Below, in pieces: positions 37,271 to 50,000 of a stretch of DNA of 64,000 nucleotides (position 1 is the stretch's first letter; every line of letters begins with the position of its first letter). A program made the position numbers and the translations under genes. The notes beneath the pieces are model-generated. The model did not search any database. It had not been told where the DNA came from and saw nothing but the letters and a program-made list of their open reading frames with translations. Source of the stretch: Saccoglossus kowalevskii (taxonomy: Eukaryota > Hemichordata > Enteropneusta > Harrimaniidae); NCBI RefSeq assembly GCF_000003605.2, contig NW_003130854.1, positions 262,099 through 326,098 on the forward strand, given 5' to 3'.

Positions 37271-39451
37271 AAGAATATTTTCAATAACTATTTGTTGCAA
37301 GATAACAATAGAAGTTACTACAAATTGTCTTACGTTTTCAAGCAGAGGTTGTTCTTCCAACATAAACAAAGCAGTTTGTTATAGATGATTTGTGAAAGTC
37401 ATTGACACATAAGGTCATTGTCTGATTCACGAGTGGATAAACATCGTCAAGACTTAATTCGGCATAGCTTTAGCTTCATCGTAACGCAATGATTTATTCT
37501 ACATCAGATATAGACAACTACCCATCCATATGACAAGCGGGGTGCAATACGTGTCATAACAGGATACATAATACTAAGGCACTGCTTAATGATTTAATGT
37601 GAAAGAACGATTTTTTAATCAATTAACATTGAATATTTAAAAAATGTACAAAAAACACCAGCTGCGATTATCGAAAGCTCTACTATTAATTAATTAGCGG
37701 TGAAGCCTAGGAATTTGATCAAACGTGTAATTACTATTATATCTAAATTGGCAGTTACATCATTATTTCGTTTGTTGATACTATTCTCCCACGATATAAA
37801 GACGACCGTAGCCTGTGTGCATTCTCTGCCTATCGATCGACACGGGTCGCCATTCAATAGCACTACAACTTACCTTAGTGAGGATGATGTGTTCCCTCGA
37901 CCTCCGTAAACACGTCCGTGATCGTTATGGGTTCACCCACACTATGTTTTGTCGCCGTTGTTGGCTTCACAGCATCGAATATATCACTTCTCCTGTATCT
38001 GTGACGTACATGGCCAACTGATTGTATTATTGCCGCGGCACGGATACATAGTTTAAAGCATAAAGAGCTTCAATTTCTTCCGGGATAATTGGTTCAATTA
38101 TGTATAGCCACCGGTGGTTTGTACCAAATGAGGGGCGACAATATTGTTGTAGCGGTACACACTACCGAGACCGGTTAATGCGTTATATGTATCGTAAGTG
38201 ATCAGTTGTATCTGTATTATAGCATACAACATTTTCTGCGATTGACTTGTCAAGTGTCTATTCTATTGAATGCTGTACTTTTCAGAGATACATGTCACAG
38301 TCGTCTGTATTCTGGAAATGATTTGTAACCATCGTCATATCAAATCGCAATTAAATTGACAGCTGCTCAGCTAGTTATACAATAATTTAAAAATCAACAT
38401 ACTTTATATTTGTAGGAGATTCGTATTTTGTTGAAATGCTTTACAGTAGCATACATTTAACTCCATCCTGTCAATACAATAATCATGCAGTAAATTTACG
38501 ATCCGTTACAAAGAACTATTAGTAGGTTCTGCTTGAGTAATATTTTGTTGTGGGATGTTTCATCTATTTGATCATTAATTATTGTGAACTTTTAACTAGG
38601 TCTTTTGGGGGTCTCAAATATTCGAAAGATCTGCTGTATGCAGATTAAAAGGTAAAACATGGAATCGCCGGAATTATTGAACAGAAACGAAGGAACACAT
38701 GCGAATGTACGTGTATTGGAACACTTTTCAATTCAACTCTGACAAGAAATAGCATTTGAACGTTTACCATAATTCTAGCAAATTCAGACTAGCAAGTGTG
38801 TCCTACAGGGTATTTTGAAAAAAGGTGTCAGTCACTATTCACAATTAAATCCCAAACTGTGAATTTCCCCCATTGTTTTAATTCTGGACCCTGTCACGAC
38901 GTACTTGAAATCAAACCAACACTTTTTAGTAGATAAGATAGACATATAGTGATAGGGAAAATAATAAAACATAACTTAGAATAAAAGAAGAGTGAAAATC
39001 GAATACACATACCTACCTATCTCTACAGATAAACAGCTTGCAGCCCAAAAAAGTAAACACGTTAAAAACAACCATTTAAACAATCTTCCCAATGAAATTA
39101 ATTGAAATTCCAACAATATAACCATACAATTTAAAAAAAAAACACTTTGCTTGAAAACAGGGGAGGTTAGCAGCTGATGTTAGTAAAGGGCTGTAATGAA
39201 AAAGTCCCCCCCCCAAAAAATACGCCCTCTAATGTTAATTTTCTATCCCATAATCCTTTGGAAAATCCAATATGGTGTAAACACCTTTCTGCCCTATAGT
39301 CTCAAGATCCCAATATAGCTCGATTATCTGTTTGCTAATTTACCGTGTTGCATTTCGGGTACAGTGTCATAGTTAGCTAAGTAAATTGAGCTCATATAAA
39401 CGGAAATCCCAACAAGGCAAGATGGTAGGCAATACACAAATCCTATGAGTT

Positions 39452-39465
39452 GCGCCCTCTAGTGG
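39452..39465 (-). promoter_or_regulatory. CTCF-core-like motif
   Basis: GCGCCCTCTAGTGG is the reverse complement of CCACTAGAGGGCGC, which fits the conserved bilaterian CTCF core. A one-mismatch relative in the same orientation lies at 39222-39235. Both lie about 1.2 kb beyond the mucin 3' end, in the gene-poor stretch. Confidence 0.4.
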
Positions 39466-40600
39466 CTGAGCGTATTTATGACGTAATTTGGTATCACAAA
39501 AGCCGTTCGAATCATCGATAACGTTTTGATCAGTAGTCGACCTTCAAGAGATAATATTTTATTGTACTGAACACAGTGATCAATTTGAACGACATTGCGT
39601 TCACCCATATACGTCATTTATACGTCATATAAGAGGACGCTATATATATAAATGGAATATGTAGAGATCTGGTTTACACACTGTCAATAATTGTAGAACA
39701 TAACACAAGTCGTCTTTCAGAAGGTTGCCGGATAATGCCTGTCTTCACTTCAATACACAGCAATCATTTCTTGTAAACTGAAGCATATAGTGAAATAATT
39801 GAGTACGAAACACATATTTTGAAAAGAAATGCGCATTTATTAAAACTCGAAGAAGCACGTTGACAGTACCTCCTAGCTGACTCGGTGAATACAGTAAGCA
39901 ACACCTAACAAAAGCGGGTTGCTTCCAAAGAACACACATACCGAGTTAAACTACATAGTTTACCACACCTCCTATATACTATGTAATAGGTGAAATTAGT
40001 GAAAATCACGGAGTAGAGTACGATTAGGTATAAACATCACGATTATAGTTGTTCATGAGTTTTTTAGCATAAAGGTTTTTCGTTCATGATTTTCACGGCA
40101 GTTTCTAATAGGTCAAAACCGCCTTAAGAATAAGTATTACAAAAAATAACTAATAAGGCAGTGAGAAATCTTAATTGTGTATATAAACCTTTGAACCACG
40201 CAGTACAAGTAGCTATGGCAGGCAAGAAACAAAATAATGCATGTATTAGAATACTATAAAAACAGTTTGGCAGTGTGATATGTGCCCATTTTGTTACCCC
40301 CTATGTATCGTAAATGCAATCTAAAGGGCAGAAATCGAGCACAATCTATTGGTCTCACGCCCTAATAGTGTATATACAAATGAATGTCAAGTAATAGTCT
40401 GTTGCGGTCTTCCTCGAACTGGTTCCTAAAAAAGAAAGAGGTGACGAATGATACAATATTAACAGTTCCATCAGTGTCTATTTCAAGCTGTAAAAACAAA
40501 ATTATGTTGGACGGTTTCGGTGTAACTGACATAGTTCTTCATGATAAAGTCATTGTGCATGTTACATGGTTCGAGGTTGTATAGCTTGAAGAAATTGTAG

Positions 40601-40606
40601 TTTAAT
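40601..40606 (-). other. Candidate mucin polyadenylation signal (ATTAAA)
   Basis: On the minus strand ATTAAA occurs about 85 bases after the mucin stop codon. It is the first acceptable hexamer; a canonical AATAAA is seen only near 39.84 kb. Confidence 0.3.
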
Positions 40607-40622
40607 TACTTAAATCACTTAA

Positions 40623-40657
40623 ATTCATTCATTCATTCATTCATTCATTCATTCATT
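40623..40657. repeat. ATTC tetranucleotide microsatellite
   Basis: Eight to nine ATTC repeats lying in the predicted 3' untranslated region of the mucin, about 35 bases past its stop codon. Confidence 0.95.
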
Positions 40658-40689
40658 GTTGACCTTAATAATGATTCGATATTACCATT

Positions 40690-41033
40690 TTATACAAAGA
40701 CTGGCGACAACTCCTCCAGAATGTCACGGACGACCATAGGTGGCGTGGGGACGGTGGTTGGAGCGGTGCAGGCTAGACAGTCACACGCAGTGATGTGTTC
40801 ATACTGTAAATCGTGTACACCGTCTTCGCACAACATAGATGTAGTAAGTGTTTCCGTTCCGGAAGCCGTGCAGCAGTCACAGTTATTCTCCAAGTCTCCG
40901 AAGGCATTAGTGTACGTGCTTGAGTGGCACATGCCAGTACAACGGCTTATTTGTACCTCGCCTATGCTGGTACATGCTCCGATATTAAGAGTCTGAACCA
41001 CGAGTTCAGGATCACACTCTTCGACTTGTGCCA
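40690..41033 (-). other. Mucin: C-terminal cystine knot (CTCK) exon
   Basis: The last coding exon ends in TAA at 40690-40692. It shows the CTCK pattern: an early cysteine, then SRCTGMC, a central NNCDCC, then MLCEDG and a terminal ACDCLAC, followed by a short Pro/Thr tail. In vertebrate gel-forming mucins and VWF this domain makes the first disulphide-linked dimer in the endoplasmic reticulum. Confidence 0.9.
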
Positions 41034-44000
41034 CTGATTAGAAAACAAAAAATAAGACTATAAATACTGTTTGCTAATTGTTTAGAATGTATGTGCGGAA
41101 ATGAATATTCGTATGTAGATCCCCCCCCCCTCGCATGTCAGGAGCAAGTTAATGAATTGGTTTGATTCCTTTATTCATAAATGAAGTATTAACTTAATAA
41201 CGAATATATAGCGTGGTTTACAGAGTATTCGGCAAATATGTTATTTACTGAAAATTGCAATCTGTATTTGTCTCACCTGGCATGCACTGAAAGTAATCAC
41301 AACAATCACTCTTGTAGCTCCACTGCAGCCCTTCTCCATTGCTACAAGTGGGAGGCGGTGGGCAATCCATCGGGTTACAATCTATAAGAATTACATGTCA
41401 TAATAGTTACAAACATTCGGGAAATAATATTGCTTTTTTTGTGTCTATAAGTTAGCTGCGCCATTGTCTTTTGGCACTAACTTGGGGAGTATGATACCAT
41501 ACTATTTCTAGTACGACATATCACGAGCGTTGATTGGCTGAAAGTTGCCGATGATATGATTGTTGTAGTACTCCGCCATGTTTTGCATGACAATACGTTT
41601 GAATAGTGTTTACCGATGGTATGTTATAAATCATAAGCTGACTATTGTTCTATTAATTAAAATGAAAAAAAGTATTCTATTATAATAGCTGCGTGGATGG
41701 GGTTTACAGATCACTCCGAGTCCGCGGAGAAAAAAAGAAGGCAAGCTTAATTACTTGCTTTACTTTCCATGTCAACAGCTACTATGATTTTACAAATACT
41801 TCTCGTAAATCGAGAACTGACGTCCCGTTCATCGTTGTTTGGTGACTGTAAACAACTTATTCCCGCCTGGCAACTGACTGCTATTTCTCCATATCAGTGA
41901 GTACGATTAATGAAAGTATTTTTCAATCCATGAACACGAAGCAACGTTATATCTAACTCATAGTAACTTAACCGACGTACATATACGTGTTACAAACATA
42001 CTGTAATCTCCGAATTCTACGGTGAACGCTGCGAATCTTTGCCGAGTCGCGTCACGGTGCTGTAACGCACGCGCGCGTGTGTGTATTGCTTTCGTACTAC
42101 TTCTACGTCGTTTACGAACGCCAAGGTGAAGCGTTAGTGAGTCTCCAAAAAACAGAACAGCGATCTGACTATCATTGTTACACCCCCACAATGCTATTGT
42201 AGTAAGCTCATTTATTTGTATAATTTTGGTTTAGGATATCTTACACAAAATCCAAGCTGATAAAGCTATGATATATTACTTATAGCTAATGTTTCGGAAG
42301 TGTGTGGCCATGGCTGTAGGCCTGGTTGATTAATAAGGTTTGCCATTTATCGAGGTTGATAATAATCGCATCACGTTGTTAAGTGCTATCTATTAGTATT
42401 TGAATACTCTACACACCGTTTTGTGTAAATTGGTTGTGTTTTTCTTCTATTGAAATTGCGACACATTGTTGGGGAAATAAAATGAAAGTTCCATTTACAG
42501 TAAAAAAAATAGATTTTTTCACTGACGTAGGAATTACGACATTCCATGTGGAAAAAAATATTACACGCTTACAAAAAAATAAAATCTTTGTACAAATTAC
42601 TGACGAATATAATAGCTGATTACATTTTATATCTTGCCCATGTCTACGAAACGTATGTGGATGAAACAGACTGTACATCTGCAGGTGCCAGTGCTAGTCT
42701 ATTTCGGGGGGGACTTGTATTGTCTTTTTAGTCTGATCTTTCTGTAAACTAGTATAACACGTGTGTTGCCGTGAACGACGCGTCAGATCTGTTGAAGCAC
42801 GGCTGTGTTATCAAACCCTCTCAATACACCATACGTATAAGGGGATTAATGACCATCGTCATTCAATGATTGACCAGGGCGTCCCTTGCGAATGCCAAGT
42901 AAGGTAATCTTGTCCTGTTGTCAGATAGCCAATGGAAATAAATCAAAGAATGAGAACGTGATCACCCAATCAGAATGCTGGACTCATGACTAGTTACCGT
43001 CCGCCTGTGGCTTCGTGCGCCATGACACTTGAGGTGGGCACCAGTCAACCCTGGTTGCCTGAGTGCTCATGTATGCCCTCTTACAAAGCCATGTATCCTC
43101 ATCGCACATACTAGATTATTTAACCCCCTCTATATCGGTAATTTGACTATTTACCTGTTGATCTGATTAATAAATAAAATGTGTTCTGGAGAACTCACCT
43201 GGTATACAGATAAAAATGTCGTCGCAATTACAATGACTTATCCCACTTTTACTGCTCTCCATACTATGCCCTGGAGGACACTCAATATCAGGCATGGGAC
43301 ACGCCTCTGGGCAAGCTGTAGAAACAAAATAAAAACAAATGTAGATATTACGTATTGAAATTATTATTAAAATCATTATAATTACATGTAATGTGTCTTG
43401 AAAAGAAAACATATTTCTCTTGCCAAAATGACTAAGCATCCATCAGTCGCATTGCATTGCGGGTTGTATTCTTGGTAACCGCAATGTTACTGCCACGGCT
43501 CCTTTGGTATACACATAAATAATGTATGCATACATATACACAAAACGACGTGTGTTCGCATGTGTACGCCATTATGTATCTGGGAATTGCAACCACATAA
43601 GCCCGGGCTGTTACGATGGTGTAGTCGGAAGTGATGCCCGTAATTGCCGTGGACAATACCGTTTTGAATACCTGCGTAATACAGCGGGGAACGAGGTCGG
43701 AACTCTTTCTCGGGCAAAACATCCGGGCCAGGGTAAAATCCATGTATTTCAGTCCTTTTTTCGGAGGGTGGAGAAATGACTGGTGTGCATTATATTGCAC
43801 GACGTCACGCGACGTTAGTGATACACGACAGTTTACTAAGCATAACAAAGACAAAACTTACTTGGAAGGCATACATAGCTCGGCGGACAGCATTCAGATG
43901 TACCAAATTCGGTCAGTTCATAACCCTCCGGACAAGTGACAGGACACTCTGGCTGTGACGGACAGACTAAAATGAACAAGAGAAATGTTGATTAAATATT

Positions 44001-47000
44001 TTGGTTATTATATTTAACACAATGTAGGACAGAATCTAACTAATACATCGGTCGGTTTCATTACTTGACTGACTTATAGTTTCTTGTCAGGGATTTCTCT
44101 ACACATGGGAGTATAAAATATAGCTATTTATAAATTGCTTATTACATAATAAAAACAAAAGAATCTCATATGCATAGAACATGTGGCCCTAACCCTAACC
44201 CCAACCAGTCTTGTAGTAAATATGCGTATTTTCTTTCCCAACCTTGCTCTCGCCACAAAATGTCGAGAGTGTGACAGAAAACCTTAAGTCGGATCGAAAA
44301 CTCAACCAAATTCTAAACAGCGAACAAGGAAGGCAATCTATTAACTTCCATACAACGACTGGCCTTCGTTATTGGGCAAGAATTAGTTTTACGTCGTTTT
44401 GTTTACGTATACGTTTACGTATATATAGACGGAATATTGTACAAGCCTTGTTCATCATATCGCCCGCTTTCGGCCCTTGTGACTTCAACACTTATATATA
44501 ATTACGTGAGGGAACATTTATGTTTTGGAAAAACACAGTAGAATCGGACTGAAAGCATATTTATTTTGCCAACATACTTACCAGTTGTTGGTGGCCCAGT
44601 AGAGATTGGTGCACCTGTAGTTTTTGATGGCCCGGTAGTTGTTTGTGCTCCTGTAGATGTTGATGGCACAGTAGTTGTTTGTCCACCTGTAGTTGTTGAT
44701 GGCCCAGTAGTTGTTGGTTGTGTACCTGCAGTTGTTGATGGCCCAGTAGGTGTTGGTTGTGTACCTGCAGTTGTTGATGGCCCAGTAGTTGTTGGTGTAC
44801 CTGTAGTTGTTGATGGCCCAGTAGTTGTTGTTTGTGCACCTGTAGATGTTGATGGCACAGTGGTTGTTTGTCCACCTGTAGTTGTTGATGGCCCAGTAGT
44901 TGTTGGTTGTATACCTGCAGTTGTTGATGGCCCAGTAGTTGTTGGTTGTGTGCCTGCAGATGTTGATGGCCCAGTAGTTGTTGGTGTACCTGCAGTTGTT
45001 GATGGCCCAGTAGATGTTGGTTGTGTACCTGCAGTTGTTGATGGCCCAGTAGTTGTTGGTTGTGTACCTGCAGTTGTTGATGGCCCAGTAGTTGTTGGTG
45101 TACCTTCAGTTGTTGATGGCCCAGTAGTTGTTGGTTGTGTACCTGCAGTTGTTGATGGCGCAGTAGTTGTTGGTTGTGTACCTGCAGTTGTTGATGGCCC
45201 AGTAGTTGTTGGTTGTGTACCAGCAGTTGTTGATGGCCCAGTAGTTGTTGGTTGGGTACCTGCAGTTGTTGATGGCCCAGTAGTTGTTGGTGCACCTGTA
45301 GTTGTTGATGGCCCAGTAGTTGTTGGTTGTGTACCTGCAGTTGTTGATGGCCCAGTAGTTGTTGGTGCACCTGTAGTTGTTGATGGCCCAGTAGTTGTTG
45401 GTTGTGTACCTGTAGTTGTTGATGGCCCAGTAGTTGTTGGTTGTGTACCTGTAGTTGTTGATGGCCCAGTAGTTGTTGGTTGTTTACCTGTAGTTGTTGA
45501 TGGCCCAGTAGTTGTTGGTTGTGTACCTGTAGTTGTTGATGGCCCTGCAGTTGTTGCAGAAGTTATTGGAGGTCCAGTAGTTGTTAGTGGCCCAGTAGTT
45601 GTTGTTGCTGGCCCAGTAGGGGTTAGTGGCCTAGTAGCAGTTGAAGGTCCAAATGTTGTTGGTGCTGCTGTTGGACAAATGTACACAGGACAACAAGGGC
45701 CATCATGACTATATTCTGCTGGTTCTCCATTCTCGCAAATTTGTGGCTTCTCGCATGGTGGACAAGCTATGACAAATAAAAGTGTTGATGTGATGAGATG
45801 TTGACCGATTTAAAGTTTTGTGCTAGACAAATTACATAATGATTTTCATATTATGTAGTTATCAGATTCTCAATTGTTTTCTGCAGAGAATGTTTCTAAA
45901 TGTGTAATGTGCATCACCTATGTCTCATGCTTGTTATAACTACTTTTAGAACAAATAAAAAAAAACATTTTCAGGCATGGCATATTTCTGAGCAGTAATA
46001 TCATATATGTGAGAAAAATTAAATTAAATGCATAACACTTACTAGTAACTGGTGGGTTCAGTTCTGTTGGAGATGGCACTATTGTTGTTCTTGGTCCAGT
46101 AGTTGTTGGACCAGTGGACAGTGGTGGCCCAGTTGTTGTTCTTGTTGGGCCACTAATTGTTGGTCCAGTCGTACTTGCTGCTTCAGTAGTTGTTGGTCCA
46201 GTCGTACCTGGTGCTCCAGTAGTTGCTGGTCCAGTAGTTGTTGGCCCAGAAGTTACTGGTGCTCCAGTAGTTGATGGCCCAGTAGTGGTTGATAATGTCG
46301 TACCCGGTGCTCCAGTAGTTGTTGATTCAGTCGTACTTGGTGCTCCAGTAGTTGATGGCCCAGTAGTTGTTGACCCAGTCGTACCTGGTGCTCCAGTAGT
46401 TGTTGATTCAGTCGTACTTGGAGCTCCAGTAGTTGTTGGTCCAGTAGTTGTTGATCCAGTCGTACTTGGTGCTCCCGTAGTTGCTGGTCCAGTAGTGGTT
46501 GATAATGTCGTACCTGGTGCCNNNNNNNNNNNNNNNNNNNNNNNNNNNNNNNNNNNNNNNNNNNNNNNNNNNNNNNNNNNNNNNNNNNNNNNNNNNNNNN
46601 NNNNNNNNNNNNNNNNNNNNNNNNNNNNNNNNNNNNNNNNNNNNNNNNNNNNNNNNNNNNNNNNNNNNNNNNNNNNNNNNNNNNNNNNNNNNNNNNNNNN
46701 NNNNNNNNNNNNNNNNNNNNNNNNNNNNNNNNNNNNNNNNNNNNNNNNNNNNNNNNNNNNNNNNNNNNNNNNNNNNNNNNNNNNNNNNNNNNNNNNNNNN
46801 NNNNNNNNNNNNNNNNNNNNNNNNNNNNNNNNNNNNNNNNNNNNNNNNNNNNNNNNNNNNNNNNNNNNNNNNNNNNNNNNNNNNNNNNNNNNNNNNNNNN
46901 NNNNNNNNNNNNNNNNNNNNNNNNNNNNNNNNNNNNNNNNNNNNNNNNNNNNNNNNNNNNNNNNNNNNNNNNNNNNNNNNNNNNNNNNNNNNNNNNNNNN

Positions 47001-50000
47001 NNNNNNNNNNNNNNNNNNNNNNNNTTCAGTCGTACTTGGAGCTCCAGTAGTTGTTGGTCCAGTAGTTGTTGATTCAGTCGTACTTGGTGCTCCAGTAGTT
47101 GATGGTCCAGTAGTTGTTGATTCAGTCGTACTTGGTGCTCCAGTAGTTGATGGCCCAGCAGTTGTTGACCCAGTCGTACCTGGTGCTCCAGTAGTTGTTG
47201 ATTCAGTCGTACTTGGAGCTCCAGTAGTTGTTGGTCCAGTAGTTGTTGATCCAGTCGTACTTGGTGCTCCCGTAGTTGCTGGTCCAGTAGTGGTTGATAA
47301 TGTCGTACCTGGTGCCCCAGTAGTTGTTGATTCAGTCGTACTTGGTGCTCCAGTAATTGCTGTTCCAGTCGTACTTGGTGCTCCAGTGGTGGTTTGTCCA
47401 GTCGTACTTGGTGCTCCAGCAGTTGATGGCCCAGTAGTTGTTGATCCAGTCGTACCTGGTGCCCCAGTAGTTGTTGGTTCTGTCGTACTTGGTGCTCCAG
47501 TAGTTGCTGGTCTAATAGTTGGCCCAGAAGTTATTGGTACTCCAGTAGTTGATGGCCCAGTAGTTGTTGACCCAGTAGTACCTGGTGCTCCAGTAGTTGT
47601 TGGTCCAGTCGTACTTGCTGCTCCAGTAGTTGCTGGTCCAGTAGTTGTTGGTCCAGAAGTTATTGGTGCTCCAGTAGTTGATGGCCCAGTAGTTGTTGAT
47701 CCAGTCGTACCTGGTGCTCCAGTAGTTGCTGCTCCAGTAGTTGTTGGCCCAGAAGTTACTGGTGCTCCAGTAGTTGATGGCCCAGTAGTTGTTGATCCAG
47801 TTGTGCCTGGTGCTTCAGTAGTAGTTGATTCAGTCGTACTTGGTGCCCAAGTAGTTGATGGCCCAGTAGTTGTTGATCCAGTCGTACCTGGTGCTCCAGT
47901 AGTTGTTGATTCAGTCGTACTTGCTGCTCCAGTAGTTGCTGGTCCAGTAGTTGTTGGTCCAGAAGTTATTGGTGCTCCAGTAGTTGTTGGTCCAGTAGTT
48001 GTTGGTCCAGTCGTACTTGGTGCTCCCGTAGTTGCTGGTCCAGTAGTTGTTGGCCCAGAAGTTATTGGTGCTCCAGTAGTTGATAACCCAGTAGTGGTTG
48101 ATAGTGTCGTACCTGGTGCCCCAGTAGTTGTTGATTCAGTCGTACTTGGTGCTCCAGTAATTGCTGTTCCAGTCGTACTTGGTGCTCCAGTGGTGGTTTG
48201 TCCAGTCGTACTTGGTGCTCCAGTAGTTGATGGCCCAGTAGTTGTTGATCCAGTCGTACCTGGTGCTCCAGGAGTTGATGGTCCAGTCGTACTTGGTGCT
48301 CCAGTAATTGTTGGTCCACTCGTACTTGGTGCTCCAGTAGTTGATGGCCCAGTAGTTGTTGGTTCTGTCGTACTTGGTTCTCCAGTAGTTGCTGGTCCAG
48401 TAGTTGTTGGCACAGAAGTTATTGGTGCTTCAGTAGTTGATGGCCCAGTAGTTGTTGATCCAGTCGTACCTGGTGCTCCAGTAGTTGTTGGTCCAGTCGT
48501 ACTTGCTGCTCCTGTAGTTGTTGGTCCAGTCGTACTAAGTGCTCCAGTAGTTGATGGCCCAGTAGTTGTTGGTTCTGTCGTACTTGGTGCTCCAGTAGTT
48601 GTTGGTCCAGTAGTTGTTGGCCCAGAAGTTATTGGTGCACCAGTAGTTGATGGCCCAGTAGTTGTTGATCCAGTCGTACCTGGTGCTCCAGTAGTTGTTG
48701 GACCAGTCGTACTTGCTGCTCCTGTAGTTGTTGGTCCTGTCGTACTTTGTGCTCCAGTAGTTGCTGGTCCAGTAGTTGTTGGTCCAGAAGTTGATGGCCC
48801 AGTAGTTGTTGATCCAGTCGTACCTGGTGCTCCAGTAGTTGCTGCTCCAGTAGTTGTTGGCCCAGAAGTTATTGGTGCTTCAGTAGTTGATGGCCCAGTA
48901 GTTGTTGATCCAGTCGTACCTGGTGCTCCAGTAGTTGTTGGTCCAGTTGTAATTGCTGCTCCAGTAGTTGTTGGTCCAGAAGTTATTGGTGCTCCAGTAG
49001 TTGATGGCCCAGTAGTTGTTGATCCAGTTGTACCTGGTGCTCCAGTAGTTGCTGCTCCAGTAGTTGTTGGCCCAGAAGTTATTGGTGCTTCAGTAGTTGA
49101 TGGCCCAGTAGTTGTTGATCCAGTCGTACCTGGTGCTCCAGTAGTTGTTGGTCCAGTCGTACTTGCTGCTCCAGTAGTTGTTGGTCCAGTCGTACTTTGT
49201 GCTCCAGTAATTGATGGTCCAATAGTCGTTGGTCCATTCGTACTTGGTGCTTCAGTGATTGTTGGTCCAGTAGTTGTTGCTGGCCCAGTAATTGTTGGTC
49301 CAGTCGTACTTGGTGTTCCAGTGGTTGTTGATTCAGGCGTACTTGGAGCTCCAGTAGCTGCTGGTCCAGTAGTTGTTGGCCCAGAAGTTATTGGTTCTGT
49401 CGTACTTGGTGTTCCAGTAGTTGTTGATACTGTTGTACCTGGTGCTCCAATAGTTGTTGATTCAGTTGTACTTGGAGCTCCAGTAGTTGCTGGTCCAGTA
49501 GTTGTTGGCCCAGAAGGTATTGGTGCTCCAGTTGTTGTTGGCCCAGTAGTTGTTCGTAGTCCAGTTGTACTTGTTGCTCCAGTAGTTGTTGGCCCAGTCG
49601 TACTTGCTGCTCCAGTAGTTGTTGGCCCAGTTGTACTTGGTGCGCCAGTAGTTGTTGGTCCAGTCGTACTTGGTGCTCCAGTAGTTGTTGAACCAGTGGA
49701 CTGTGATGGTCCAGTTGTCAGTGGCCCAGTTGTTGCAGGCCCGGTAGTTGTTGTTTCTGGAGAGAAGTGTGATTATAAATTATTGAACATGTCTCATTAG
49801 TACGAGTATAAATAAGCATGAGAATCATTATAATGACATTAATATTTATTATCAGACATAGATCATTTACTCATACATAAATGTTATTACATTGTGTGTA
49901 CTTACCTTTACATCCATCCCATATAGTACAGCAAGGACCTTCGCCAATAATAACAGGTTCTTGCCCAGGAGGACACTCTGGTTCTGATGGACAAGGTGGA

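Larger units (their letters stand above)
20740..40600. other. About 20 kb without a recognised gene
   Basis: Between the globin and the mucin 3' end, both strands show only short open frames (up to about 126 codons, e.g. 30530-30910 minus). None has domain-like composition, splice partners or a recognisable family. The stretch holds the duplications and tandem repeats listed separately, a small TTAA MITE (22458), short TA runs, and two CTCF-like cores near 39.2-39.5 kb. It could contain regulatory DNA or non-coding transcripts that sequence inspection cannot show. Confidence 0.6.

Noticed and set aside
36840-37388. Two adjacent plus-strand frames of 66 and 94 codons
   Set aside because: Separate frames, no convincing splice sites and no domain-like composition. 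The region is more notable for X-box-like motifs.
43432-43939. Several overlapping frames of 76-140 codons on both strands
   Set aside because: They straddle a mucin intron and a cysteine-module exon. Only the exon 43862-43966 frame has splice sites in phase.
44188-44204. Telomere-like CCCTAACCCTAACCCC
   Set aside because: Only about two and a half units within a mucin intron; too short to support a telomeric or fusion origin.
44561-45708. Plus-strand 380-codon frame and a second minus-strand frame of His/Gln/Leu repeats
   Set aside because: Both are alternative-frame readings of the 39-bp minisatellite. Only the TTTGPSTT frame links to cysteine modules and splice sites.
46114-49800. 1228-codon plus-strand open frame
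   Set aside because: It is the antisense reading of the mucin PTS exon, with Val/Pro/Gly repeats only. The minus-strand frame has correct splice sites and phase, so this is a shadow.
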